DNA of 64,000 nucleotides from Dryomyza anilis (taxonomy: Eukaryota > Arthropoda > Insecta > Diptera > Dryomyzidae): contig OX638133.1 in the NCBI GenBank assembly GCA_951804985.1, forward strand, positions 77,878,367-77,942,366, read 5' to 3'. The position numbers and the translations under genes are program-made. Position 1 is the stretch's first letter; each line of letters begins with the position of its first letter. The notes under the pieces were generated by a model. That model was not told the origin of the DNA. It saw only the letters and a list, made by a program, of their open reading frames with translations, and did no database searches. This document shows, in pieces, positions 24,715 to 35,170 of the stretch.

Positions 24715-25739
24715 TTAGTGTACTTTAAATATTAGGTTTCACATAAAAATCTTTAAAATTTTTTGTGTTTCTTTTCTTTTCATTTTAATTAATATTTTCT
24801 TATTTCTTTTTCATTTTCCATTAAATTTTCATTTTCGAAACATTTTAATGCATTTTTTTAAGTGTTGCCTAGTCTCCAAATATATAAAATTTATACTGCG
24901 CGTATTAACTGTGGCTTATCGTCGGTTGATGGCATTAGATTTACATTGAATTACAATAAAAAATAAATAAACACTCGAAAATAATAGAAATTAAATGCTA
25001 CATTTTATTATATTTTTGTTCAAACTTGGTTGTATTATATCCATGTATGTCTGCATTTTGGCCAAAATTTATTTATAAATGAAAAACAACAACAATATGC
25101 AAAATATGCACTCATCGTATTTGTTTTTAATTGCATTTCATGATATATTCAAATTATATTGCGTTAATTGCAAAATGAACAACTGTGAAAACTACACCCC
25201 GTGTGGGGGGTTTATATAAAATGATATTTATTTATGTTGCTGATGATTATGCTGCCAGTTAAATGGCAAAAACTACAAATACCAAAACGAGTGTCAGGAC
25301 AGCAAACAAAAAAATGTTTCAAATACTTATTGCATAAAAGTTAACAGAAACATGTTTAATGTAAATGAGGTTATTTAAGTTGGAAAATTTAAAATGAACA
25401 AAAAAAAATCGAGTTTCATTCAATATTGTAACTGTCGTACGCAATTTTGTTATTTTAATATAAAATTAATTATAGCTTAAGGAGGTATTTTATATACTAC
25501 ATAACAAGTACGATAACTTTTTTCCTAAACATAGATATTTTAAGTACTCAAAGGTGTAGTTTTTATCAAATGTAGGCAATTTTTTGTCCGTCTCTATAAA
25601 TGTCGAACCTCTGCTATTAAAATTGTACAAAATTTGATTGATAAGCTTCCATTTAACTGCCAGAAAAATGCGCGAAGTAATCTATACAACAAAACGAGAA
25701 AAATGTTTTCTTTGGATATGCAGTACATTGATTCTATAT
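24715..25739. other. AT-rich unique DNA, no gene seen
   Basis: Nothing repeats elsewhere in the window that I could recognise. A short C/G tract (ccccgtgtggggggttta) sits at 25197-25214. Confidence 0.45.
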
Positions 25740-26154
25740 TGTTACGAAAAGAGTTAATTTGCTCCACTGTGCAAGAGTAAATGAGACGTAAGGCAATTCA
25801 GCGCACTAAGCAATGTTTTAGGAAGAGCCGGAAGATCATTCAGCACATTGAGGCAATGTGCGAGAAAGAGATGGAAGATCAGCGCATTAAATAAATATAA
25901 GTGCGAATGAGATGCCAAAAGCATGCGTCATTCACAAAACAAGTAGAAGGTTCTCGTAACATATCTCGTGTATGAACAATGTCAAATTAAATAGTGGACT
26001 TTCAGCAGTTGTTAGAATTTGTTATTAGTGAAGTTGTTTATTAAAGAAAATTATTGAAGTTAATTGTTATAATTTAAACCAAACATTAGAGTGTTTTTAT
26101 TTTGTACACTATCCAGAGATAGGAAAGTTTTCAGTAGACTGAATTTTCGTAACA
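25740..26154 (+). mobile_element. Solo LTR of a gypsy-type retrotransposon
   Basis: It begins TGTTACGAAAAGAG and ends TTTTCGTAACA, the TG...CA ends typical of LTRs extended into a short inverted repeat. It is flanked by a perfect 4-bp duplication ATAT (25736-25739 and 26155-26158), the length and sequence known for several fly gypsy/17.6/297-group elements. It contains an AATAAA word near 25890. No internal region, primer-binding site or second LTR follows, so it is a solo LTR left by recombination. Confidence 0.8.
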
Positions 26155-26158
26155 ATAT

Positions 26159-26440
26159 AATTCCTGAGTGCTGATTTCGTAGAGTTTAAAGAAAATTTTA
26201 TTCCTTTCTCAGTCATTTTTTTAGCATATAAAATACAAAACTAAAATCTTCAAAAAAACAATTAAAATTCATTTGCAAATTGAAATGCCAAGAAAATTTT
26301 GTTTGTGTATCACACTATACTTTTTTATACGCATATCTATTTTTTATTACACTGTTCACATTTTTAATGGAGTTGCTAAATTGTCTATAAATAATACCTA
26401 TTATATTATTATGTGAAATATTTTCCAATAATATTTATTA
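26159..26440. other. AT-rich spacer
   Basis: No feature seen between the solo LTR and the repeat X fragment. Confidence 0.4.
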
Positions 26441-26730
26441 GAAAATTATGCGCAACGACGAAACGATGTTTATATCTAAACATATTATAATTGCCTGTAC
26501 ACATATTAATATTCCCAACCAAACATAAATTATATTCATATCTAAAGAATTAATTTCCATGTTCCAGTACAAATATATAATGTTCAGAGCTAAACATAAA
26601 TTATGTTTCCTTAGACTAAATATATATTAAGTTGGCATCAGTGTAAATATATTATGGTCGGAGCTAAACATAAATTATGTTTCTTTATGACGCATATCCC
26701 AAACATATATTCTGTTAGCAGCAGTACAAA
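26441..26730. mobile_element. Fragment related to dispersed repeat 'X'
   Basis: Contains several copies of 'aaacataaattatgtttc', the kind of ATGTTT/AAACAT palindromic word typical of repeat X (2882 and 50211). Alignment beyond these words is weak. Confidence 0.35.
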
Positions 26731-26734
26731 CATA

Positions 26735-28010
26735 CTAGTGATGATCATTTGCAAGAACAAGACAAGAAATGGTAATCTTGTTCATGCACTCTAAGTCTTG
26801 CTCTTGTTCTTGCATAGGAACATATGCTGTTGGTCTTGTTCTTACAATACCTTTCTTGATCTTGCTTGCAAGAATCTTGCAAAATTTTACTTTTTAAATT
26901 TTAAATAAAAGATCGATGACAAATATTTTAAACTGCATATTAATGATGAAAACGAATAGAATATGAACACTAATTGAATTTAAGTTACTTATTTTCCATA
27001 TTTTCAATTTCTTCAACAAAAAATATTATTTTGTACAAACAAAAAAAAAAAAACAATAACATAACATAAAAATTTGAATTATATTTTAACATGAATAAAC
27101 TAATAAAAAATAATTGTATAAATCAAGTGATGTTGACGAGACAATTCAAAATCTCTTTCATAATAAAATGAACATATCGACGCCCCTTACGAAAACTATT
27201 ATATATGTTTTCCCTTACGAAAATAAATATGTTATTTTTTGAGGTTCAGAATGTTTTATTCAGAATAAAACAAATTTTACAATATGATTTTGAAAAAAAT
27301 CTATTTCAATGCAAAGCTCCAATTTTCGTCTAAAAATTTGAAATATAATAATTTCCACAGAAAACAGTTTGTTGTACTATATTTCTGTGAAATTTTGTAA
27401 ACATTATAATTATCGTCATTTAAGTAAAAATGAAATCGTATTCGTTTAAAAATGATATATATTTTTTGTCGTAAGACAATTTTAATATAATAGTTTTCAT
27501 AACTGGCGTCGATATACATTCATAATAAATATAAGGAATATTTCGTATAGGCATATTTCTGTTTTCGTCAGAGATTAAAAAAATCCGTATGCTACACGTA
27601 CCGTATGTCAAGAAAACACAAATAATATCTTGCAGGTTCACATTTTTCTTTGCGAACTCTAACAGAAAGTAGAGAATGCAACAATATCGAATTACGATGC
27701 GTATACACACACACTTTCAAAACGACAACTCTTCGTTGGTATCCTGTATCATCGCATGGCAACAAACAGACGCATGACAACAGACGGATGACAACGGACA
27801 GACGCAAGGCAACAGACAGTCGCATGGCACCACACTACAAGTATGTATCTAGTACAGCTATCTATGGGCAACAACAACGAGTTTTCTGTGTGGTACAACA
27901 AATTTCCTGCCAAAATTCTATCAAAAGCTTGGATGCTGCTTTATTCGCATTTTTGTTGTTAAACGGATTTGTGAAAAAAAAAAAACAAAACACAAAAAGC
28001 AATATCATCT
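26735..28010 (+). mobile_element. Dispersed repeat 'Y', copy 1 (class unknown)
   Basis: Collinear with 45020-46000. Shared blocks are agtgatgatcatttgcaaga, a run of 'tcttgctcttgcataggnac', 'aataaaagatcgatgacaa', 'gtataaatcaagtgatgttg', 'aaggaatatttcgtatagg', 'cgcatggcaacaaacagacg' and 'tcaaaagcttggatgctgct'. It is about 300 bp longer than copy 2 because of an insertion at about 27177-27514. The overlapping frames in the region are not conserved between copies as proteins. Confidence 0.75.
27177..27514. mobile_element. Small insertion with TCGACGCC/GGCGTCGA ends
   Basis: Comparison with repeat Y copy 2 shows an extra ~335 bp here. Its ends are inverted (atcgacgcc at the left, ggcgtcgat at the right). 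Internal words 'cttacgaaaa' recur. It is a probable MITE; the target duplication cannot be fixed because copy 2 differs at the junction. Confidence 0.5.
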
Positions 28011-29016
28011 AAATGACTATTACTTTTTTACTACTATTTCTTTTTTGTTCTAAATAGTGGGTAAAAAAGTTTTTAGAATTACGATTGCAATTTTCTCAAA
28101 AACTCTACGTAATCGGCGCAAACTAACGAATTATATAGAATTGATGTATATGATGTCCATAGTAAAAATCGTGTTAAGTAGTAATATCACTTAAAATAAA
28201 AATCAAAAATCAACAGTTTTTAACTAACATTCTATTCTAACTAAATTATATTAAAAATAAATTTTTCTAAATGAAAGCTTTAAATCAAATTACATTTAAA
28301 TTGACATTTTATGCATTAAACAGTTTTACGGGTTTTACAAAACTTATTAACTCACTAATCTCACAAAATCGCTTCGTAAACATAGAAAATTATTTATGGT
28401 TGCTGGTCATGTTTTGCACCCATTTAATTTATGATCGTATTAAAATTTAATGTTTAACCTCAAAAATAAAATTCAACAAAAAAAAAACACACACACAATA
28501 ACAACAGCTTTACAATTTTGTTGTTGTGTTTGTATGGTTCTGAAGGATTAATAATATTAAATAATGAAACTAATAAATTAACCGCATAATATGAATGCTT
28601 TAAACGTGCATTCATTTTAATTAACCTGAAAAACGTAACAACAAAAAATACTTTATATAAAATGTTATATAAATTTAAATTTTATTCCTATTTTATGAGT
28701 TAAATTGTGTAATATTTAATATGTAAAAATTAAGTAACGAAATTATAAATAAATTTAACAGTTGTCTAAACTTTTGTTCATATTTTCAAAAAAAAGAAAA
28801 ACATTTTTGAATTCGGCGCTACACGTTGATTTTCAAAGGATATGCATTATGTTTTTAGTAACAAATTTTAAAAATAACATATGGGGTGATTTTTTACAAA
28901 TCATTGAATTGGAAAGTTAATGCATATTAATAACTTTCATATTTCAATGAAATTGTTTTAACTTTTAAAGATCTAACTATTTTTGCAGTATTTATTTTTC
29001 AAAATCGTAACATGGT
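28011..29016. other. AT-rich unique DNA, no gene seen
   Basis: A (CA)n-like tract lies near 28488. No convincing reading frame. Confidence 0.45.
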
Positions 29017-30325
29017 TTTAGCATTCTACACCATTTACAAATGTAATGCAGAAAAGACTAAATGAATTTCAAAAGACATCAATTGAAATTCATAAATTCA
29101 ATTTGAAATTCAAAAGACAATTCAGAAATTCCATTAGAAATTCAAAATACAACAATTTAAATTCAGAAATTCCATTTGAAATTCAAAATACACCAATTTA
29201 AATTCATAAATTTAATTTGAAATTCAAAGGACATCAATTGAAATTCAGAAATTCAATTTGAACTTCAAAATACATCAATTGAAATTCAGAAATTCCATTT
29301 GAAATTAAAAAAAAACCAATTGAATCTCAGAAATTCCATTTGAAATTCAATAGACATCAATAGAAATTCAGAAATTCCATTTAAAATTCAGAAATTTCAA
29401 TTTGAAATTCAGAAATTTCCATTTGAAAGTCAGAAATTTCCCTTTGAAATTCAGAAGTTTCCATTTGAAATTCACAAAAGTTCATCAAATGGAAATTTTT
29501 GAATATAAATTAAATTTTCTGAATTTCAAATGGAAATTTCAAATGAAAATTTCTGAATTACAAATATAAATTTTTGAATTTCAATTGATGTCTTTTGTAT
29601 TTCAAATGGAATTTCTGAATTTCAATTGATGTCTTTTGAATTACAAAAGACATTTCAATTTTAAGTGATGTCTTTCGAATTTCAAATTAAATTTCTGAAT
29701 TTTAATTGATGTCTTTTGAATTTTAAATGTAATTTCAATTGGTGTCTATTGAATTTCAAATGGCATTTCTGAATTTAAAATGATGTCTTTTAAATTTCAA
29801 ATGAAATTTCTGAATTTCAAGTGATTTCTTTTGAATTTTAAATTGAATTTCTGATTTTTAATTGATGTCCTTTGAATTTCAATTGTTGTCTTTAGAATTT
29901 CAAACGGAATTTCTGAATTTCAAGTGATATCTTTTGAATTTCAAATGTAATTTCTGAATTTCAATTGGTGTCTTTTGAATTTCAAATGGCATTTCTGAAT
30001 TTAAAGTGATGTCTTTTAAATTACAAATGAAATTTCTGAATTTCAAGTGATGTCTTTTGAATTTCAAATGGAATTTCTGAATTTCAATTTTGAATTACAA
30101 AAGAAATTTCAATTTCAAGTGATGTCTTTTGAATTTCAAATGGAATTTCTGAATTTCAAATGATGTCTTTTGAATTTCAAATGAAATTTCTGAATTTCAA
30201 TTGGGGTCTTTTGAATTTCAAATGGATTATCTGAATTTCAATTGATGTCTTTTGAATTTCAAATGGAATTTCTGAATTTCAATTGATCTGTTCTGGATTA
30301 CATTTGTAAATAATGTAGTGTGGAG
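29017..30325. repeat. Palindromic minisatellite (~41-bp unit) with orientation switch
   Basis: From 29050 to about 29470 the units read as 'agaaattccatttgaaattc' plus 'acatcaattgaaattc'. From about 29485 to 30290 they read as the reverse complement, 'gaatttcaaatggaatttct' plus 'gaatttcaattgatgtcttt'. The switch lies in a perfect 11-bp inverted repeat, tttccatttga (29458-29468) and tcaaatggaaa (29485-29495). Outside the units the flanks also match inversely (acatttgtaaat near 30300; atttacaaatgt near 29034). The right arm is about twice the length of the left. Confidence 0.9.
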
Positions 30326-30985
30326 AAACTTATTCTCTATTTCATTTGATTTTTAAAACGCAAATAATATAACTCCAAACATTCTTGTGATCCGCATTAA
30401 TATTTTTGAAAAAATTTCGCTGTAGACTAGATAGATGGTTTTTTTTTCATTTTAAGAGGTACATTTTCATGGTAATTTTAATAACTCGACCACGTACCTT
30501 GTGCATATCACAAACATTTTTTGAGATTTTTTATACTTGGCACTTTTTATGCCCAAAAAGTTATGTAACAAAAAAATTACCCAAACAATAGTAAATATTT
30601 GAACATTTCTTACTTTGTGAAAGTACAACGCGATTTTTATAAATGTTTGTATTTGTGAGCATTTGTTTCCAATATCAGTTAAGATATTTCCTCATGTTAG
30701 GAATTATTTAAAAAGAAATCAGTTTTCGAATTTAACTCACATAGATAAAAATGGCCACAAAATTTTGACTTTAAAGGTACACAGAATATCCTTATTATTT
30801 TTTATAATTATCCTTTAATATTTTTGACACTAAATAATTTATATTAAAGAATATAAAAAATATATAGAATTCTAAATGTGATCAAACACCTTTAAACTCC
30901 AAAAACGCGACATGCGTTCGCATTCTAAAAATCTAAAAATAAAAAGTTTTTCGACACAAGAATGCTAAAACCGTATTACGGTTTT
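30326..30985. other. AT-rich unique DNA, no gene seen
   Basis: Includes short frames without motifs. The last bases (gctaaaaccgtattacggtt at 30964) resemble in inverse orientation the left flank of the palindromic minisatellite near 29000. Confidence 0.4.
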
Positions 30986-31195
30986 GAAAACTAAATACTT
31001 TTGGTGTTATGGGACACCCTAATGTATGTTATTCGTACCTCGTCGTCCAAGAATATTTTAAGACTCGATGAACTGAATAAAAATAATGTATTTGCATTAC
31101 ATTATTTTTATTCAGTTCATCGAGACTTAAAATATTCTTGGACGACGAGGTACGAATAACATACATTAGGGTGTTCCAAAAGTATTTAGTTTAGT
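30986..31195. repeat. Near-perfect long hairpin, 80-bp arms, 7-nt loop
   Basis: The arms 31011-31090 and 31098-31177 are reverse complements with only two mismatches that I can find, around a 7-nt loop, tttgcat. Pairing extends outward (aaactaaatacttttgg at 30988-31004 against ccaaaagtatttagttt at 31176-31192) with a small bulge on the left. No reading frame. Confidence 0.9.
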
Positions 31196-31224
31196 ATTTA
31201 GTACGAAAAATCCTAAAACCCAAA

Positions 31225-31757
31225 GGACCAGTTTTTCAGTGCTAGTTGAACTTTGTGTGTGGTTTAAACTTCGTTTGAAATCAGAATCAATTTTTTTAGT
31301 GAACTTCAAACGTTGTTTAAACTTAGTTGCTGATGCTTAGATGCTGATGGTTTAAACTTTCAAAGTTTTTGGTATAAATTTTTCTCACAACACTTTTTAC
31401 TATTTTTTGTCGCTGTGTTGTTTCACAAATTCTTATTAATTTTTGTATTTTTGCACACTATATATCAAATGAAAACTCTCACGTGCACTTTAGTTGCTTG
31501 ATCTGTTGCTAATATTTAAATTTTCTCATATTTTATTTTTCTGAAACAATTTTTGTATTTATTTAATTTTGAATGACATTTATCAAAATTCAAAATCAAG
31601 AGAATTATAGGTCATTAGCCTGTGGTGACATATGTTTTGTCTTGGTCTGTGTTCATTTTAAACTATCACTGAAAAACTGCTAACAAAATTAAACGTCGTT
31701 TAATTTAAAGAGAAGATTAATTAAACGGAGTTTAAACTAGCACTGAAAAACTGGCCC
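31225..31757 (+). mobile_element. TIR element 'GGGCCAGTTTTTCAGTG', copy 3
   Basis: The ends are ggaccagtttttcagtgcta and tagcactgaaaaactggccc, inverted repeats of about 22 bp, around a 533-bp body collinear with copy 2 at 24194-24714. It includes 'ggtttaaacttcgttt' and 'gagaagattaattaaacgga'. No coding capacity. Confidence 0.85.
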
Positions 31758-32338
31758 TAGGGAAAGTTCAAGTTTGAACCCCAAAAATAAAATAGGAAAA
31801 TTTTAAAATTATTTTTTGTAAAATGAAAATAAATCATTATTCGAATATTTATTTCAATTTAATGACTTTTATTTCTAATTGTCATTATTTGTAACAGGAC
31901 AATATAAAATAATCGACAACTCCCACGTATAATTTAAAAAACAAATAAAAAAAAATCACGTAAAGATGAAATTATGTTCATTATTTTGATTCTTATACTT
32001 ATTTTGTTTTGTCTAATTTTGAAAATAATTTAAGTTCTACAGTTAATATTATTTTGAACAGCAGAATTTTATTAAAATTGATATTTAAAAAACACGGATT
32101 AAAATCTTTGACGAAGCATTTGTGTATTTGATATTTTTAATTTATATTTTTTTTTTGTGTAAATAATTAAATGAAAACATGTTGGGTTTTAAGTATAAAA
32201 TGAATAATGTTTATTTAGTAGGTACAATAAATTGATATATTTTTTTTTTAATCAAATAAAACGTTTGATAAAAAAATATTTTTTTATAATTGTATAACTG
32301 CCAAACAAATAATTTTTATTTTAAACATAATAAATTAT
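31758..32338. other. AT-rich DNA, no gene seen
   Basis: Very AT-rich. On the minus strand an AATAAA word at 32320-32315 could serve as a distal poly(A) signal for the gene to the right. Nothing else is seen. Confidence 0.4.
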
Positions 32339-32703
32339 TCGAAATAAGGATGCTTAACATATTAGTTAATTGTAATAAGTTTTTTAGAATTATATGTAAA
32401 TCGAAAACATTTTGTTATAAACATTACGAAATTATTGCAAAATTATTATAAAATTTGTGTTAAACATATTAGTTATTTGTAGTATTTATATATGCAAATT
32501 GTTGTTAAACATATTAGTTAATTGTTTTGAATATATTTGTTAGTTAATTTTAATAATTATCTTTGAAAATAACAATAAAAACTGAAGACATCTATTATAA
32601 ACATAATGTAAAATAAAATTGATGCTTAACATATTAGATGATTATTTAAATTTCGATTTGATTTTCGATTAATTTTTAATCAAATTAATTTTAAAGTATT
32701 CAC
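32339..32703. repeat. Downstream flank of the gene with a repeated TTAACATATTAGTTAATT word
   Basis: The word cttaacatattagttaattg occurs near 32351, 32461, 32503 and 32625 with small changes. On the minus strand the region is downstream of the gene and may be its 3' untranslated sequence. An ATTAAA word (32680-32675, minus) lies about 25 bases past the stop. Confidence 0.5.
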
Positions 32704-33924
32704 TTAGTATTCACAATCAATAATGTACCATTTACATAGATTTGAGTCAGACGGCATGTTAGTCCTACCGACAACAGCACGCTCGTGGAATTCATGTGCA
32801 CATAGATTGTAGTCACTTTGTTTCAAAAGAAATCCGTTCTCATTATTCCGAATGTGCCATGTACTATTTGGTGGAATTTCGTTTTTCGGTTTCCATGCCA
32901 TAATCGCATTATTTGCATCGCTGTCTCTATAGATATATGTTTGATCAGCTTCACTAAACAATTGACTAGTGTAGAACAAATCTCCGTTTATATTGTCATA
33001 ACTTGAAGTTAAATTAAGACGAATTTTATATCGGTTTTTACTCAAAAAAACGTGGAAACGCTGCAAATCTATTCCATTATTTGATATTTTCAAAAATGTT
33101 TTATATTTTTCATTTAACAAGCATTTCTCGCCCGGTTTCATTACATCAAACCATGTTTTGGATTTCAATTCCAGAACTTCATCCATACGAATTTGAGTGA
33201 GCGTTGAGCCTGTTTTCCAAACGTCTGTCATTTGGTAGTTATCTATAAAATAGTATAGATACGAAAAGTACTCGTAGCAAAAACTTTCGTCCCTCACAGT
33301 TTTCCAAAAAAGATAAATTTGCGCATTGATTACCACTAAGTGTATTCCACGTGAATCATTTTTAATGATGCTGTGTAATGCCTTGCTTATTTGAGTGTTG
33401 GTCTCTAAACCATACAATTGATCGATAGCACATTTACAGATTTTCACCAACACATTATGCGCATCATAAGCTTCATATAGATTTTCGATAAGTTGTTGAA
33501 AAAATTCCAGTTCCATTGGCCATCCTTCGGCTATAGCAAGCGCCAGCCGTTGTCCATATTCGGTCACAATAACTTCACGTACCTTGTGATAAAGTTTTGC
33601 GGTAAGTTTTCGCAAAGGCACAATGTGTTCAGCTAGAATTATTTCTTCACTTGATGATTGTAGCATCCTGTGTTTTTGTATTGCTTTGTAAAAACGTACT
33701 ACAGTTTCTATATCCAATGCATCTTTTCGCGATATTTTCTCTTCCCATAGCCGCTGTAGTTTATAAATGTGTTCCCTTAATTTGACAGTGTTCATAGTTA
33801 TGTGGCTAATGTTAGTAGATCTATGTATCACAATTTTATGTTGATTCGATTTATGTAGGTTACCAATTGATATGGTAATCAGGCACAATACGAGAAAACA
33901 AGCGAAAAACTTAGACGAACACAT
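32704..33924 (-). CDS. Secreted protein, 406 residues, uncharacterised
   Basis: This is the only convincing gene in the window: a single open exon with mixed residue composition, unlike the low-complexity frames around it. The frame is open upstream to 34065, but the first ATG is at 33924, and it begins a typical signal peptide (residues 1 to about 21, MCSSKFFACFLVLCLITISI), which fixes the start. Residues about 45-235 look helical (charged and leucine-rich), with cysteines at 163, 165 and 216. Residues about 255-406 look beta-rich, with recurrent tryptophans (W258, W344, W356, W399) and a 'NGFLLKQSDYNLCAHEF' segment, which suggests a beta-trefoil-like domain as in insect 30K-type secreted lipoproteins. 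N-glycosylation sequons lie at N38, N189, N304 and N353. Function is not recognised; an extracellular carbohydrate- or lipid-binding role is inference. No intron is needed. Confidence 0.8.
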   Translation of the reverse strand: MCSSKFFACFLVLCLITISIGNLHKSNQHKIVIHRSTNISHITMNTVKLREHIYKLQRLWEEKISRKDALDIETVVRFYKAIQKHRMLQSSSEEIILAEHIVPLRKLTAKLYHKVREVIVTEYGQRLALAIAEGWPMELEFFQQLIENLYEAYDAHNVLVKICKCAIDQLYGLETNTQISKALHSIIKNDSRGIHLVVINAQIYLFWKTVRDESFCYEYFSYLYYFIDNYQMTDVWKTGSTLTQIRMDEVLELKSKTWFDVMKPGEKCLLNEKYKTFLKISNNGIDLQRFHVFLSKNRYKIRLNLTSSYDNINGDLFYTSQLFSEADQTYIYRDSDANNAIMAWKPKNEIPPNSTWHIRNNENGFLLKQSDYNLCAHEFHERAVVGRTNMPSDSNLCKWYIIDCEY

Positions 33925-33984
33925 AATGTTGCCGTTCAAAAATCGACTAATTATGCTGTCTGTACTTTTTACTGGTCCTATGCA

Positions 33985-34120
33985 ATATACTGATAAAATG
34001 ATCCTAAGTTTTGTTGCTGTACAAGAGGATAGTATTTCGTAACATACACATATCTTCAATAACACTATTCAACAAGATTGTTCGCATATCGGTCATTCCT
34101 CGTCAAACCGGGCGGTTTTC
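33985..34120 (-). promoter_or_regulatory. Possible promoter of the secreted-protein gene
   Basis: On the minus strand an arthropod initiator-like ATCAGTAT word lies at 33993-33989, which would give a leader of about 66 bases. No clear TATA box lies 30 bases upstream. Further upstream (34105-34118) is a palindromic aaaccgggcggttt that resembles paired Grainyhead-type half sites. Both calls rest on motif resemblance only. Confidence 0.25.
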
Positions 34121-34499
34121 GACAAATTACTGTATGAGCTCCGATCATTGGCCATTATACATTAATACATAAATTAAAACTGCTGTTTTTGCTGAATATT
34201 TATTTTTTTTCTTATTATGTTTTACAAAATTGGGTAAACATAGAGTATAGAATACAGACATGTGAAGAGATTTATATAAGCACGGACTGCCCAAAAATAT
34301 GTATTCTTTTATATCTCGGTCACATAAAATATTTCCCTTCAAATTTAAATGTAGACAAAAATTTGTTTTACCCTAAAAATGGTTCTGAGTACACACACAA
34401 AAAAAAAAATCTACCAACCAGCAGCATTCACCATATTAATAAATTCATTCAATGAATTAAAATCAGTTTTATCAGTTTTTTTTTATACTTGTATAGCCA
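34121..34499. other. AT-rich upstream flank of the gene
   Basis: No frame with protein character; the overlapping frames on both strands at 34145-34455 are background. Confidence 0.4.
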
Positions 34500-34607
34500 T
34501 TTTCTTAATTATAGGGATATAAGACGTAACTTTCTAATACTTTTGTGAGAGTTCTTAGCATAATTATGAACTTTAAAAGTTAAGTTTACAGTTAAATATA
34601 CCACATA
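34500..34607 (+). mobile_element. mini-me copy F, left piece (split by a transposon)
   Basis: The sequence 'gggatataagacgtaacttt ... agcataattatgaactttaa' matches the 3' half of mini-me copy B (6860-6960). It breaks at a TA dinucleotide (34606-34607), and the rest continues after 36746 with 'gtcgagcccgaccgact', as expected for one element split by an insertion. Confidence 0.65.
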
Positions 34608-35170
34608 CACGGAGGGAAATAAAATTCTAAAACTCGAGAAGAATTCGATTAGAAAGAAATATAGTAGAATTTGACTAATATCAATAAAATACTACTAAAA
34701 TTCAAGAATTTGTCATCTAAATATCAAGAAAGCAAATTACTTAGTTATCAAAAAAGTAAACAAACTTTATTCAACTGGATTTTCAGAAGTTAATTTATTG
34801 ATTATTAAAAACCAAAAAGAACACGCAAAATTGTTGCTGTATTCATCGCAAAAAGAACACGTGTTCATCTATTGTTGTTGTTTTCATCGATATTGCTCTG
34901 TCTGTATGCTTTGTTTTGCGAGGTCGCCATCTGTTTGTTAGTCTGCCTGTCTGTTTGTTGAAAGTAACTAAGCCAAAAATTTCTAGATATTCAGACATTA
35001 AGTTCTTAGGTATCAAAAAAGTAACTAAGTACAATTTGTCTGGATTGCAACGTGCGGAGGGTTTATACATAACCAACAGTAGAGGCGACAGAAGAGGAGA
35101 AAGTGTATAAGGTAAGTAAACGGTTTCAGAATAACATACAGAGATTAAATTAAATAATAATAATAATAAA

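Noticed and set aside
27592..28012. 77- and 120-codon frames in repeat Y copy 1
   Set aside because: They overlap on opposite strands and are not conserved in copy 2.
32704..34065. Longer 453-codon version of the secreted-protein gene
   Set aside because: The upstream 47 codons open with GTG, have no ATG and would bury the signal peptide inside the protein; the ATG at 33924 is preferred.
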